Part shown: positions 37,101 to 50,100 of the stretch, piece by piece
How the letters are laid out: the number at the start of each line of letters is the position of its first letter
Position numbering within the stretch: position 1 is the first letter of the stretch
Assembly: GCA_954871525.1 (NCBI GenBank)
Contig: OX940860.1
Location: 52,812,724 to 52,876,723, forward strand
Reading direction: 5' to 3'
DNA length: 64,000 bases
Source of the DNA: Parietaria judaica
Lineage: Eukaryota; Streptophyta; Magnoliopsida; Rosales; Urticaceae
The notes under the pieces: generated by a model
The model's database searches: none
Seen by the model: only the letters and a program-made list of their open reading frames with translations
Told to the model about the DNA's origin: nothing
Made by a program: the position numbers and the translations under genes

Positions 37101-40100
37101 ACGGGTTAAAATCATTACCGAAAAGTGTTAAAATTGGTTTTCTTACGAGAGCAAATACGATGCGTTCTTGATGAAATTTGAGTTGCTAGACCTTCATTAG
37201 GGTGGTATTATTATAAATTGGGTTAGTTTTGGCATTAAAAGTTGTTGGAGCTCTCTTAAAACCCACTTTTCAACAATTAGTGCGTGCTCCGAAAAAAAAA
37301 ACTGAGTCTTTTTCCCATTTGACGCGAAAGAACCTAATTAAATGATATTTAAAGCAAAAAATGAACTTTAAAATGCTTAATGATGTGTAACTGTATCACA
37401 TTTACTTATTTTAATCCCTAAATAGCGAAGCACTGTGTCGTAGTTTCTCTACCAAGCTGTTAACGGGTTAAAATCATTACCGAAAAGTGTTAAAATTGGT
37501 TTTCTTACGAGAGCAAAATACGATGCGTTCTTGATGAAATTTGAGTTGCTAGACCTTCATTAGGGTGGTATTATTATAAATTGGGTTAGTTTTGGCATTA
37601 AAAGTTGTTGGAGCTCTCTTAAAACCCACTTTTCACCAATTAGTGCGTGCTCCGAAAAAAAAACTGAGTCTTTTTCCCATTTGGCGCGAAAGACCCTAAT
37701 TAAACGATATTTAAAGCAAAAAATGAACTTTAAAATGCTTAATGATGTGTAACTGTATCACATTTACTTATTTTAATCCCTAAATAGCGAAGCACTGTGT
37801 CGTAGTTTCTCTACCAAGCTGTTAACGGGTTAAAATCATTACCGAAAAGTGTTAAAATTGGTTTTCTTACGAGAGCAAATACGATACGTTCTTGATGAAA
37901 TTGGAGTTGCTAGACCTTCATTAGGGTGGTATTATTATAAATTGGGTTAGTTTTGGCATTAAATGTTGTTGGAGCTCTCTTTAAACCCTTTTTTCAACAA
38001 TTAGTGCGTGCTCCGAAAAAAAAACTGAGTCTTTTTCCCATTTGACGCGAAAGAACCTAATTAAACGATATTTAAAGCAAAAAATGAACTTTAAAATGCT
38101 TAATGATGTGTAACTGTATCACATTTACTTATTTTAATCCCTAAATAGCGAAGCACTGTGTCGTAGTTTCTCTACCAAGCTGTTAACGGGTTAAAATCAT
38201 TACTGAAAAGTGTTAAAATTGGTTATCTTACGAGAGCAAAATACGATGCGTTCTTGATGAAATTTGAGTTGCTAGACCTTCATTAGGGTGGTATTATTAT
38301 AAATTGGGTTAGTTTTGGCATTAAAAGTTGTTGGAGCTCTCTTAAAACCCACTTTTCGCCAATTAGTGCGTGCTCCGAAAAAAAAACTGAGTCTTTTTCC
38401 CATTTGACGCGAAAGAACCTAATTAAACGATATTTAAAGCAAAAAATGAACTTTAAAATGCTTAATGATGTGTAAATGTATCACATTTACTTATTTTAAT
38501 CCCTAAATAGCGAACAACTGTGTCGTAGTTTCTCTACCAAGCTGTTAACGGGTTAAAATCATTACCGAAAAGTGTTAAAATTGGTTTTTTTACGAGAGCA
38601 AAATACGATGCGTTCTTGATGAAATTTGAGTTGCTAGACCTTCATTAGGGTGGTATTATTATAAATTGGGTTAGTTTTGGCATTAAAAGTTGTTTAAGCT
38701 CTCTTAAAACCCACTTTTTACCAATTAGTGCGTGCTCCGAAAAAAAAACTGAGTCTTTTTCCCATTTGATGCGAAAGAACCCTAATTAAACGATATTTAA
38801 AGCAAAAAATGAACTTTAAAATGCTTAATAATGTGTAACTGTATCATATTTACTTATTTTAATCCTTAAATAGCGAAGCACTGTGTCATAGTTTCTCTAC
38901 CAAGCTGTTAACGGGTTAAAATCATTACCGAAAAGTGTTAAAATTGGTTTTCTTACGAGAGCAAATACGATGCGTTCTTGATCAAATTTGAGTTGCTAGA
39001 CCTTCATTAGGGTGGTATTATTATAAATTGGGTTAGTTTTGGCATTAAAAGTTGTTGGAGCTCTCTTTAAACCAACTTTTCAACAATTAGTGCGTGCTCC
39101 GAAAAAAAAAACTGAGTCTTTTTCCCATTTGACGCGAAAGAACCCTAATTAAACGATATTTAAAGAAAAAAATGAACTTTAAAATGCTTAATAATGTGTA
39201 ACTGTATCACATTTACTTATTTTAATCCCTAAATAGCGAAGTACTATGTCGTAGATTCTCTACCAAGCTGTTAACGGGTTAAAATCATTACCGAAAAGTG
39301 TTAAAATTGGTTTTCTTACGAGAGCAAAAACGATGCGTTCTTGATGAAATTTGAGTTGCTAGACCTTCATTAGGGTGGTATTATTATAAATTGGGTTAGT
39401 TTTGGCATTAAAAGTTGTCGGAGCTCTCTTAAAACACACTTTTCCACAATTAGTGCGTGCTCCAGAAAAAAAAAAAACAGAGTATTTTTCCCATTTGACG
39501 CGAAAGAACCCTAATTAAACGATATTTAAAGCAAAAAATGAACTTTAAAATGCTTAATAATGTGTAACTGTATCACATTTACTTATTTTAATCCCTAAAT
39601 AGCGAAGAACTATGTCGTAGTTTCTCTACCAAGCTGTTAACGGGTTAAAATCATTACCGAAAAGTGTTAAAATTGGTTTTCTTACGAGAGCAAATACGAT
39701 ACGTTCTTGATGAAATTGGAGTTGCTCGACCTTCATTAGGGTGGTATTATTATAAATTGGGTTAGTTTTGGCATTAAATGTTGTTGGAGCTCTCTTTAAA
39801 CCCTTTTTTCAACAATTAGTGCGTGCTCCGAAAAAAAAACTGAGTCTTTTTCCCAATTGACGCGAAAGAACCTAATTAAACGATATTTAAAGCAAAAAAT
39901 GAACTTTAAAATGCTTAATAATGTGTAACTGTATCACATTTACTTATTTTAATCCCTAAATAGCGAAGCACTGTGTCATAGTTTCTTTACCAAGCTGTTA
40001 ACGGGTTAAAATCATTACCGAAAAGTGTTAAAATTGGTTTTCTTACGAGAGCAAATACGATGCGTTCTTGATCAAATTTGAGTTGCTAGACCTTCATTAG

Positions 40101-42299
40101 GGTGGTATTATTATAAATTGGGTTAGTTTTGGCATTAAAAGTTGTTGGAGCTCTCTTTAAACCAACTTTTCAACAATTAGTGCGTGCTCCGAAAAAAAAA
40201 ACTGAGTCTTTTTCCCATTTGACGCGAAAGAACCCTAATTAAACGATATTTAAAGAAAAAAATGAACTTTAAAATGCTTAATAATGTGTAACTGTATCAC
40301 ATTTACTTATTTTAATCCCTAAATAGCGAAGTACTATGTCGTAGATTCTCTACCAAGCTGTTAACGGGTTAAAATCATTACCGAAAAGTGTTAAAATTGG
40401 TTTTCTTACGAGAGCAAAAACGATGCGTTCTTGATGAAATTTGAGTTGCTAGACCTTCATTAGGGAGGTATTATTATAAATTGGGTTAGTTTTGGCATTA
40501 AAAGTTATTGGAGCTCTCTTAAAACCCACTTTTCAACAATTAGTGCGTGCTCCAAAAAAAAAAACTGAGTCTTTTTCCCATTTGACGCGAAAGAACCCTA
40601 ATTAAACGATATTTAAAGCAAAAAATGAACTTTAAAATGCTTAATAATGTGTAACTGTATCACATTTACTTATTTTAATCCCTAAATAGTGAAGCACTGT
40701 GTCGTAGTTTCTCTACCAAGCTGTTAACGGGTTAAAATCATTACCGAAAGGTGTTAAAATTGGTTTTCTTACGAGAGCAAATACGATACGTTCTTGATGA
40801 AATTGGAGGTGCTAGACCTTCATTAGGGTGGTATTATTATAAATTGGGTTAGTTTTGGCATTAAATGTTGTTGGAGCTCTCTTTAAACCCTTTTTTCAAC
40901 AATTAGTGCGTGCTCCGAAAAAAAAACTGAGTCTTTTTCCCATTTGACGCGAAAGAACCTAATTAAACGATATTTAAAGCAAAAAATGAACTTTAAAATG
41001 CTTAATAACGTGTAACTGTATCACATTTACTTATTTTAATCCCTAAATAGCGAAGCACTGTGTCGTAGTTTCTCTACCAAGCTGTTAACGGGTTAAAATC
41101 ATTACCGAAAAGTGTTAAAATTGGTTTTCTTACGAGAGCAAATACGATGCGTTCTTGATGAAATTTGAGTTGCTAGACCTTCATTAGGGTGGTATTATTA
41201 TAAATTGGGTTAGTTTTGGCATTAAAAGTTGTTGGAGCTCTCTTAAAACCCACTTTTCAACAATTAGTGCGTGCTCCGAAAAAAAAAACTGAGTCTTTTT
41301 CCCATTTGACGCGAAAGAACCTAATTAAATGATATTTAAAGCAAAAAATGAACTTTAAAATGCTTAATGATGTGTAACTGTATCACATTTACTTATTTTA
41401 ATCCCTAAATAGCGAAGCACTGTGTCGTAGTTTCTCTACCAAGCTGTTAACGGGTTAAAATCATTACCGAAAAGTGTTAAAATTGGTTTTCTTACGAGAG
41501 CAAAATACGATGCGTTCTTGATGAAATTTGAGTTGCTAGACCTTCATTAGGGTGGTATTATTATAAATTGGGTTAGTTTTGGCATTAAAAGGTTTTGGAG
41601 CTCTCTTAAAACCCACTTTTCACCAATTAGTGCGTGCTCCGAAAAAAAAAACTGAGTCTTTTTCCCATTTGACGCGAAAGACCCTAATTAAACGATATTT
41701 AAAGCAAAAAATGAACTTTAAAATGTCTAATATTGTGTAACTGTATCACATTTACTTATTTTAATCCCTAAATAGCGAAGCACTGTGTCGTAGTTTCTCT
41801 ACCAAGCTGTTAACGGGTTAAAATCATTACCGAAAAGTGTTAAAATTGGTTTTCTTACGAGAGCAAATACGATAGGTTCTTAATGAAATTGGAGGTGCTA
41901 GACCTTCATTAGGGTGGTATTATTATAAATTGGGTTAGTTTTGGCATTAAATGTTGTTGGAGCTCTCTTTAAACCCTTTTTTCAACAATTAGTGCGTGCT
42001 CCGAGAAAAAAACTGAGTCTTTTTCCCATTTGACGCGAAAGAACCTAATTAAACGATATTTAAAGCAAAAAATGAACTTTAAAATGCTTAATAATGTGTA
42101 ACTGTATCACATTTACTTATTTTAATCCCTAAATAGCGAAGCACTGTGTCGTAGTTTCTCTACCAAGCTGTTAACGGGTTAAAATCATTACCGAAAAGTG
42201 TTAAAATTGGTTTTCTTACGAGAGCAAATACGATGCGTTCTTGATGAAATTTGAGTTGCTAGACCTTCATTAGGGTGGTATTATTATAAATTGGGTTAG

Positions 42300-45200
42300 T
42301 TTTGGCATTAAAAGTTGTTGGAGCTCTCTTAAAACCCACTTTTCAACAATTAGTGCGTGCTCCGAAAAAAAAAACTGAGTCTTTTTCCCATTTGACGCGA
42401 AAGAACCCTAATTAAACGATATTTAAAGCAAAAAATGAACTTTAAAATGCTTAATAATGTGTAACTGTATCACATTTACTTATTTTAATCCCTAAATAGC
42501 GAAGCACTATGTCGTAGTTTCTCTACCAAGCTGTTAACGGGTTAAAATCATTACCGAAAAGTGTTAAAATTGGTTTTCTTACGAGAGCAAATACGATGCG
42601 TTCTTGATGAAATTTGAGTTTCTAGACCTTCATTAGGGAGGTATTATTATAAATTGGGTTAGTTTCGGCATTAAAAGTTGTTGGAGCTCTCTTAAAACCC
42701 ACTTTTCCACAATTAGTGCGTGCTCCGGAAAAAAAAAAAAAAACTGAGTCTTTTTCCCATTTGACGCGAAAGAACCCTAATTAAACGATATTTAATGCAA
42801 AAAATGAACTTTAAAATGCTTAATAATGTGTAACTGTATCACATTTACTTATTTTAATCCCTAAATAGCGAAGCACTATGTCGTAGTTTCTCTACCAAGC
42901 TGTTAACGGGTTAAAATCATTACCGAAAAGTGTTAAAATTGGTTTTCTTACGAGAGCAAATACGATGCGTTCTTGATGAAATTTGAGTTGCTAGACCTTT
43001 ATTAGGGAGGTATTATTATAAATTGGGTTAGTTTCGGCATTAAAAGTTGTTGGAGCTCTCTTAAAACACACTTTTCCACAATTAGTGCGTGCTCCGGAAA
43101 AGAAAAAAAAAACACTGAGTCTTTTTCCCATTTGACGCGAAAGAACCCTAATTAAACGATATTTAATGCAAAAAATGAACTTTAAAATGCTTAATAATGT
43201 GTAACTGTATCACATTTACTTATTTTAATCCCTAAATAGCGAAGCACTATGTCGTAGTTTCTCTACCAAGCTGTTAACGGGTTAAAATCATTACCGAAAA
43301 GTGTTAAAATTGGTTTTCTTACGAGAGCAAATACGATGCGTTCTTGATGAAATTTGAGTTGCTAGACCTTCATTAGGGAGGTATTATTATAAATTGGGTT
43401 AGTTTCGGCATTAAAAGTTGTTGGAGCTCTCTTAAAACACACTTTTCCACAATTAGTGCGTGCTCCGGAAAAGAAAAAAAAAACACTGAGTCTTTTTCCC
43501 ATTTGACGCGAAAGAACCCTAATTAAACGATATTTAAAGCAAAAAATGAACTTTAAAATGCTTAATAATGTGTAACTGTATCACATTTACTTATTTTAAT
43601 CCCTAAATAGCGAAGCACTATGTCGTAGTTTCTCTACCAAGCTGTTAACGGGTTAAAATCATTACCGAAAACTGTTAAAATTGGTTTTCTTACGAGAGCA
43701 AATACGATGCGTTCTTGATGAAATTTGAGTTGCTAGACCTTCATTAGGGTGGTATTATTATAAATTGGGTTAGTTTTGGCATTAAAAGTTGTTGGAGCTC
43801 TCTTAAAACCCACTTTTCAACAATTAGTGCGTGCTCCGAAAAAAAAAACTGAGTCTTTTTCCCATTTGACGCGAAAGAACCATAATTAAACGATATTTAT
43901 AGCAAAAAATGAACTTTAAAATGCTTAATAATGTGTAACTGTATCACATTTACTTATTTTAATCCCTAAATAGCGAAGCACTATGTCGTAGTTTCTCTAC
44001 CAAGCTGTTAACGGGTTAAAATCATTACCGAAAAGTGTTAAAATTGGTTTTCTTACGAGAGCAAATACGATGCGTTCTTGATGAAATTTGAGTTGCTAGA
44101 CCTTCATTAGGGTGGTATTATTATAAATTGGGTTAGTTTTGGCATTAAAAGTTGTTGGAGCTCTCTTAAAACCCACTTTTCAACAATTAGTGCGTGCTCC
44201 GAAAAAAAAAACTGAGTCTTTTTCCCATTTGACGCGAAAGAACCCTAATTAAACGATATTTAAAGCAAAAAATGAACTTTAAAATGCTTAATAATGTGTA
44301 ACTGTATCACATTTACTTATTTTAATCCCTAAATAGCGAAGCACTATGTCGTAGTTTCTCTACCAAGCTGTTAACGGGTTAAAATCATTACCGAAAAGTG
44401 TTAAAATTGGTTTTCTTACGAGAGCAAATACGATGCGTTCTTGATGAAATTTGAGTTTCTAGACCTTCATTAGGGAGGTATTATTATAAATTGGGTTAGT
44501 TTCGGCATTAAAAGTTGTTGGAGCTCTCTTAAAACCCACTTTTCCACAATTAGTGCGTGCTCCGGAAAAAAAAAAAAAAACTGAGTCTTTTTCCCATTTG
44601 ACGCGAAAGAACCCTAATTAAACGATATTTAATGCAAAAAATGAACTTTAAAATGCTTAATAATGTGTAACTGTATCACATTTACTTATTTTAATCCCTA
44701 AATAGCGAAGCACTATGTCGTAGTTTCTCTACCAAGCTGTTAACGGGTTAAAATCATTACCGAAAAGTGTTAAAATTGGTTTTCTTACGAGAGCAAATAC
44801 GATGCGTTCTTGATGAAATTTGAGTTGCTAGACCTTTATTAGGGAGGTATTATTATAAATTGGGTTAGTTTCGGCATTAAAAGTTGTTGGAGCTCTCTTA
44901 AAACACACTTTTCCACAATTAGTGCGTGCTCCGGAAAAGAAAAAAAAAACACTGAGTCTTTTTCCCATTTGACGCGAAAGAACCCTAATTAAACGATATT
45001 TAATGCAAAAAATGAACTTTAAAATGCTTAATAATGTGTAACTGTATCACATTTACTTATTTTAATCCCTAAATAGCGAAGCACTATGTCGTAGTTTCTC
45101 TACCAAGCTGTTAACGGGTTAAAATCATTACCGAAAAGTGTTAAAATTGGTTTTCTTACGAGAGCAAATACGATGCGTTCTTGATGAAATTTGAGTTGCT

Positions 45201-46000
45201 AGACCTTCATTAGGGAGGTATTATTATAAATTGGGTTAGTTTCGGCATTAAAAGTTGTTGGAGCTCTCTTAAAACACACTTTTCCACAATTAGTGCGTGC
45301 TCCGGAAAAGAAAAAAAAAACACTGAGTCTTTTTCCCATTTGACGCGAAAGAACCCTAATTAAACGATATTTAAAGCAAAAAATGAACTTTAAAATGCTT
45401 AATAATGTGTAACTGTATCACATTTACTTATTTTAATCCCTAAATAGCGAAGCACTATGTCGTAGTTTCTCTACCAAGCTGTTAACGGGTTAAAATCATT
45501 ACCGAAAACTGTTAAAATTGGTTTTCTTACGAGAGCAAATACGATGCGTTCTTGATGAAATTTGAGTTGCTAGACCTTCATTAGGGTGGTATTATTATAA
45601 ATTGGGTTAGTTTTGGCATTAAAAGTTGTTGGAGCTCTCTTAAAACCCACTTTTCAACAATTAGTGCGTGCTCCGAAAAAAAAAACTGAGTCTTTTTCCC
45701 ATTTGACGCGAAAGAACCATAATTAAACGATATTTATAGCAAAAAATGAACTTTAAAATGCTTAATAATGTGTAACTGTATCACATTTACTTATTTTAAT
45801 CCCTAAATAGCGAAGCACTATGTCGTAGTTTCTCTACCAAGCTGTTAACGGGTTAAAATCATTACCGAAAAGTGTTAAAATTGGTTTTCTTACGAGAGCA
45901 AATACGATGCGTTCTTGATGAAATTTGAGTTGCTAGACCTTCATTAGGGTGGTATTATTATAAATTGGGTTAGTTTTGGCATTAAAAGTTGTTGGAGCTC
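42300..46000 (+). repeat. 5-monomer tandem duplication, 1837 bp spacing
   Basis: Exact 1837-bp spacing for four private variants: TTTGAGTTTCTAGACC (42616, 44453), CTCCGGAAAAGAAAAA (43092, 44929 and 43463, 45300), and GAAAACTGTTAAAATTGG (43671, 45508). Five monomers with long A-runs account for 1837 bp. The copies look nearly identical, so this is among the youngest events in the array. Confidence 0.88.
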
Positions 46001-47117
46001 TCTTAAAACCCACTTTTCAACAATTAGTGCGTGCTCCGGAAAAAAAAACTGAGTCTTTTTACCATTTGACGCGAAAGAACCCTAATTAAACGATATTTAA
46101 AGCAAAAAATGAACTTTAAAATTCTTAATAATGTGTAACTGTATCACATTTACTTATTTTAATCGCTAAATAGCGAAGCACTATGTCGTAGTTTCTCTAC
46201 CAAGCTGTTAACGGGTTAAAATCATTACCGAAAAGTGTTAAAATTGGTTTTCTTACGAGAGCAAATACGATGCGTTCTTGATGAAATTTGAGTTGCTAGA
46301 CCTTCATTAGGGTGGTATTATTATAAATTGGGTTAGTTTTGGCATTAAAAGTTGTTGGAGCTCTCTTAAAACCCACTTTTCAACAATTAGTGCGTGCTCC
46401 GGAAAAAAAAACTGAGTCTTTTTACCATTTGACGCGAAAGAACCCTAATTAAACGATATTTAAAGCAAAAAATGAACTTTAAAATTCTTAATAATGTGTA
46501 ACTGTATCACATTTACTTATTTTAATCGCTAAATAGCGAAGCACTATGTCGTAGTTTCTCTACCAAGCTGTTAACGGGTTAAAATCATTACCGAAAAGTG
46601 TTAAAATTGGTTTTCTTACGAGGGCAAATACGATGCGTTCTTGATGAAATTTGAGTTGCTAGACCTTCATTAGGGTGGTATTATTATAAATTGGGTTAGT
46701 TTTGGCATTAAAAGTTGTTGGAGCTCTCTTAAAACCCACTTTTCAACAATTAGTGCGTGCTCCGAAAAAAACTGAGTCTTTTTCCCATTTGACGCGAAAG
46801 AACTCTAACTAAACGATATTTAAAGCAAAAAATGAACTTTAAAATGCTTAATAATGTGTAACTGTATCACATTTATTTATTTTAATCCCTAAATAGCGAA
46901 GCACTATGTCGTAGTTTCTCTACCAAGATGTTAACGGGTTAAAATCATTACCGAAAAGTGTTAAAATTGGTTTTCTTACGAGAGCAAATACGATGCGTTC
47001 TTGATGAAATTTGAGTTGCTAGACCTTCATTAGGGTGGTATTATTATAAATTGGGTTAGTTTTGGCATTAAAAGTTGTTGGAGCTCTCTTAAAACCCACT
47101 TTTCAACAATTAGTGCG

Positions 47118-50100
47118 TATAAAGAAGGTACACATGGAGTAATATTTATGTTTGGCACCTATTTTGACTTCGAACCAAGTATCACGCGAAATTAAGCTAT
47201 AAGAACCCAAGATTCATTAAGACTACAAACTTGTTTAATTTTTTAAGCTCAATACAATTAATATGGTGTATAAAGAAGGGATAAGCAATAATATTTAAGT
47301 TTCGGCACCGATTTTGACATCGAACGAACTCTTTCGCGAAATTAAGCTATTAGAGCCATAGATTCTTTACGACGCCAAACTTGTTTGTGTTTTTGGGCTC
47401 AAAACAATTAATTTAGTGTATAAAGAAGGTACACATGGAGTAATATTTATGTTCGGCACCTATTTCTACATGGAACCAAGTATCACGCAAAATTAAGCTA
47501 TTAGAACCCAAGATTCATTAAGACTACAAACTTGTTTGTTTTTTGGGCTCAATACATTTATTATAGTGTATAAAGAAGGGATACGGAATAATATTTAAGT
47601 TTCGGCACTGATTTTGACTTCGAACAAACTCTTACACGAAATTAATCTATTAGAGCCCAAGATTCTTTACGACGCCAAACTTGTTTGTGTTTTTGGGCTC
47701 AAAACAATTAATTTACTGTATAAAGAAGGTACATGGAGTAATATTTATGTTCGGCACCTATTTTGACTTCGAACCAAGTATCACGCGAAATTAAGCTACT
47801 AGAACCCAAGATTCATTAAGACTACAAACTTGTTTGATTTTTGGGCTCAATATAATTAATATAGTGTATAAAGAAGGGATACGGAATAATAATTAAGTTC
47901 CGGCACCGATTTTGACTTTGAACGAACTCTTACACGAAATTAAGCTATTAGAGTACTCAAAGCGAGAAATTTACAAATACAATTGGTACCTAATGCGAAC
48001 GCAAATAAATATTTCCATATACAATTTACACCTAATGCATAGGCAAATAAAAATATGTATAAAGAAGGGATACAAAATAATAGTTAAGTTTCGAAACCGA
48101 TTTTGACTTCGAATGAATTCTTACGCAAAATTAAGCTATTAGAGCCCAAGATTCTTTGCGACGCCACACTTGTTTGTGTTTTTGGGCTCAAAACAAATAA
48201 TTTTGTGTATAAAGAAGAAACATAGACTAATACTTATGTTCGGAACCTATTTTGACTTCGAACCAAGTATCACGCGAAATTAAGCTATAAGAACCCAAGA
48301 TTAATTAAGACTACAAACTTGTTTAATTTTTTAAGCTCAATAAAATTAATATAGTGTAAAAAGAAGGGATACACAATAATATTTTAGTTTCGGCACCGAT
48401 TTTTTCGAAAGAACTCTTACGCGAAATTAAGCTATTAGAGCCCAAGATTCTTTACGACGCCAAACTTGTTTGTGTTTTTCAGCTAAAAACAATTAATTTA
48501 TTGTATAAAGAAGGTACACATGGAGTAATATTTATGTTCGGCACCAATTTTGACTTCAAACCAAGTATCACGCGAAATTAAGCTATAAGAACCCAAGATT
48601 CATTAAGACTACAAACTTGTTTAATTTTTTAAGCTCAATACAATTAATATGGTGTATAAAGAAGGGATACGCAATAATATTTAGGTTTCGGCACCGATTT
48701 TGACTTCGAACGAACTCTTTCGCGAAATTAAGCTATTAGAGCCCAAGATTCCTTACGACGCCAAACTTGTTTGTGTTTTTGGGCTCAAAACAATTAATTT
48801 AGTGTATAAAGAAGGTACACATGGAGTAATATTTATGCTCGGCACCTATTTCTACTTGGAACCAAGTATCACGCAAAATTAAGCTATTAGAACCCAAGAT
48901 TCATTAAGACTACAAACTTGTTTGTTTTTTGGGCTCAATACAATTATTATAGTGTATAAAGAAGGGATACGGAATAATATTTAAGTTTCGGCACTGATTT
49001 TGACTTCGAACGAACTCTTACGCGAAATTAATCTATTAGAGCCCAAGATTCTTTACGACGCCAAACTTGTTTGTGTTTTTGGGCTCAAAAGAATTAATTT
49101 ACTGTATAAAGAAGGTACATGGAGTAATATTTATGTTCGGCACCTATTTTGACTTCGAACCAAGTATCACGCGAAAATAAGCTATTAGAACCCAAGATTC
49201 TTTAAGACTACAAACTTGTTTTTTTTTTGGGCTCAATACAATTAATATACGGTATAAAGAAGGGATACGGAATAATAATTAAGTTTCGGCACAGATTTTG
49301 ACTTCGAACGAACTCTTACACGAAATTAAGCGATTAGAGTACTCAAAGCGAGAAATTTACAAATACAATAGGTACCTAATGCGAACGCAAATAAATATTT
49401 CCATATACAATTGACACCTAATGAATAGGCAAATAAAAATATGTATAAAGAAGGGATACAAAATAATAGTTAAGTTTCGAAACCGATTTTGACTTCGAAT
49501 GAACTCTTACGCGAAATTAAGCTATTAGAGCCCAAGATTCTTTACGACGCGACACTTGTTTGTGTTTTTGGGCTCAAAACAAATAATTTTGTGTATAAAG
49601 AAGGAACATAGACTAATACTTATGTTCGGAACCTATTTTGACTTCGAACCAAGTATCACGCGAAATTAAGCTATAAGAACCCAAGATTAATTAAGACTAC
49701 AAACTTGTTTAATTTTTTAAGCTCAATACAATTATTATAGTGTATAAAGAAGAGATACACAATAATATTTAAGTTTCGGCACCGATTTTTTCGAAAGAAC
49801 TCTTACGCGAAATTAAGCTATTAGAGCCCAAGATTCTTTACGACGCCAAACTTGTTTGTGTTTTTCGGCTAAAAACAATTAATTTAGTGTATAAAGAAGG
49901 TACACATGGAGTAATATTTATGTTCGGCACCTATTTTGACTTCGAACCAAGTATCACGCGAAATTAAGCTATAAGAACCCAAGATTCATTAAGACTACAA
50001 ACTTGTTTAATTTTTTAAGCTCAATACAATTAATATGGTGTATAAAGAAGGGATACGCAATAATATTTAAGTTTCGGCACCGATTTTGACTTCGAACGAA

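Larger units (their letters stand above)
10196..47117 (+). repeat. ~363-bp satellite array, about 102 tandem monomers
   Basis: The marker AATGTGTAACTGTATCAC starts at 10201, 10562, 10923, 11286, 11649, 12020, 12381, 12748 and so on (361-371 bp), and the array continues without interruption for 36.9 kb. Each monomer has the same landmarks: AATCCCTAAATAGCG, GCTGTTAACGGGTTAAAA, ATACGATGCGTTCTTGATG, CATTAGGGTGGTATTATT, GGAGCTCTCTTAAAAC, a variable A-run of 7-19 after CTCC(G)G, TTTGACGCGAAAGAACC and AACTTTAAAATGCTTAA. Length variation comes mainly from the A-run. Type A (TGCGTTCTTGATGAAATTTGAG, AAAGTTGTTGG, GAACCCTAATT) and type B (TACGTTCTTGATGAAATTGGAG, AAATGTTGTTGG, GAACCTAATT) monomers often alternate. 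No open frame of 60 codons or more lies within the array. It is AT-rich, with about two nucleosomes' length per monomer. The family was not recognised; a centromeric role is inference. Confidence 0.97.

Noticed and set aside
10196..47117. CRISPR-like or rDNA spacer interpretation of the repeats
   Set aside because: Units are ~363 bp with no unique spacers, no cas or rRNA genes, and the context is a plant nuclear genome.
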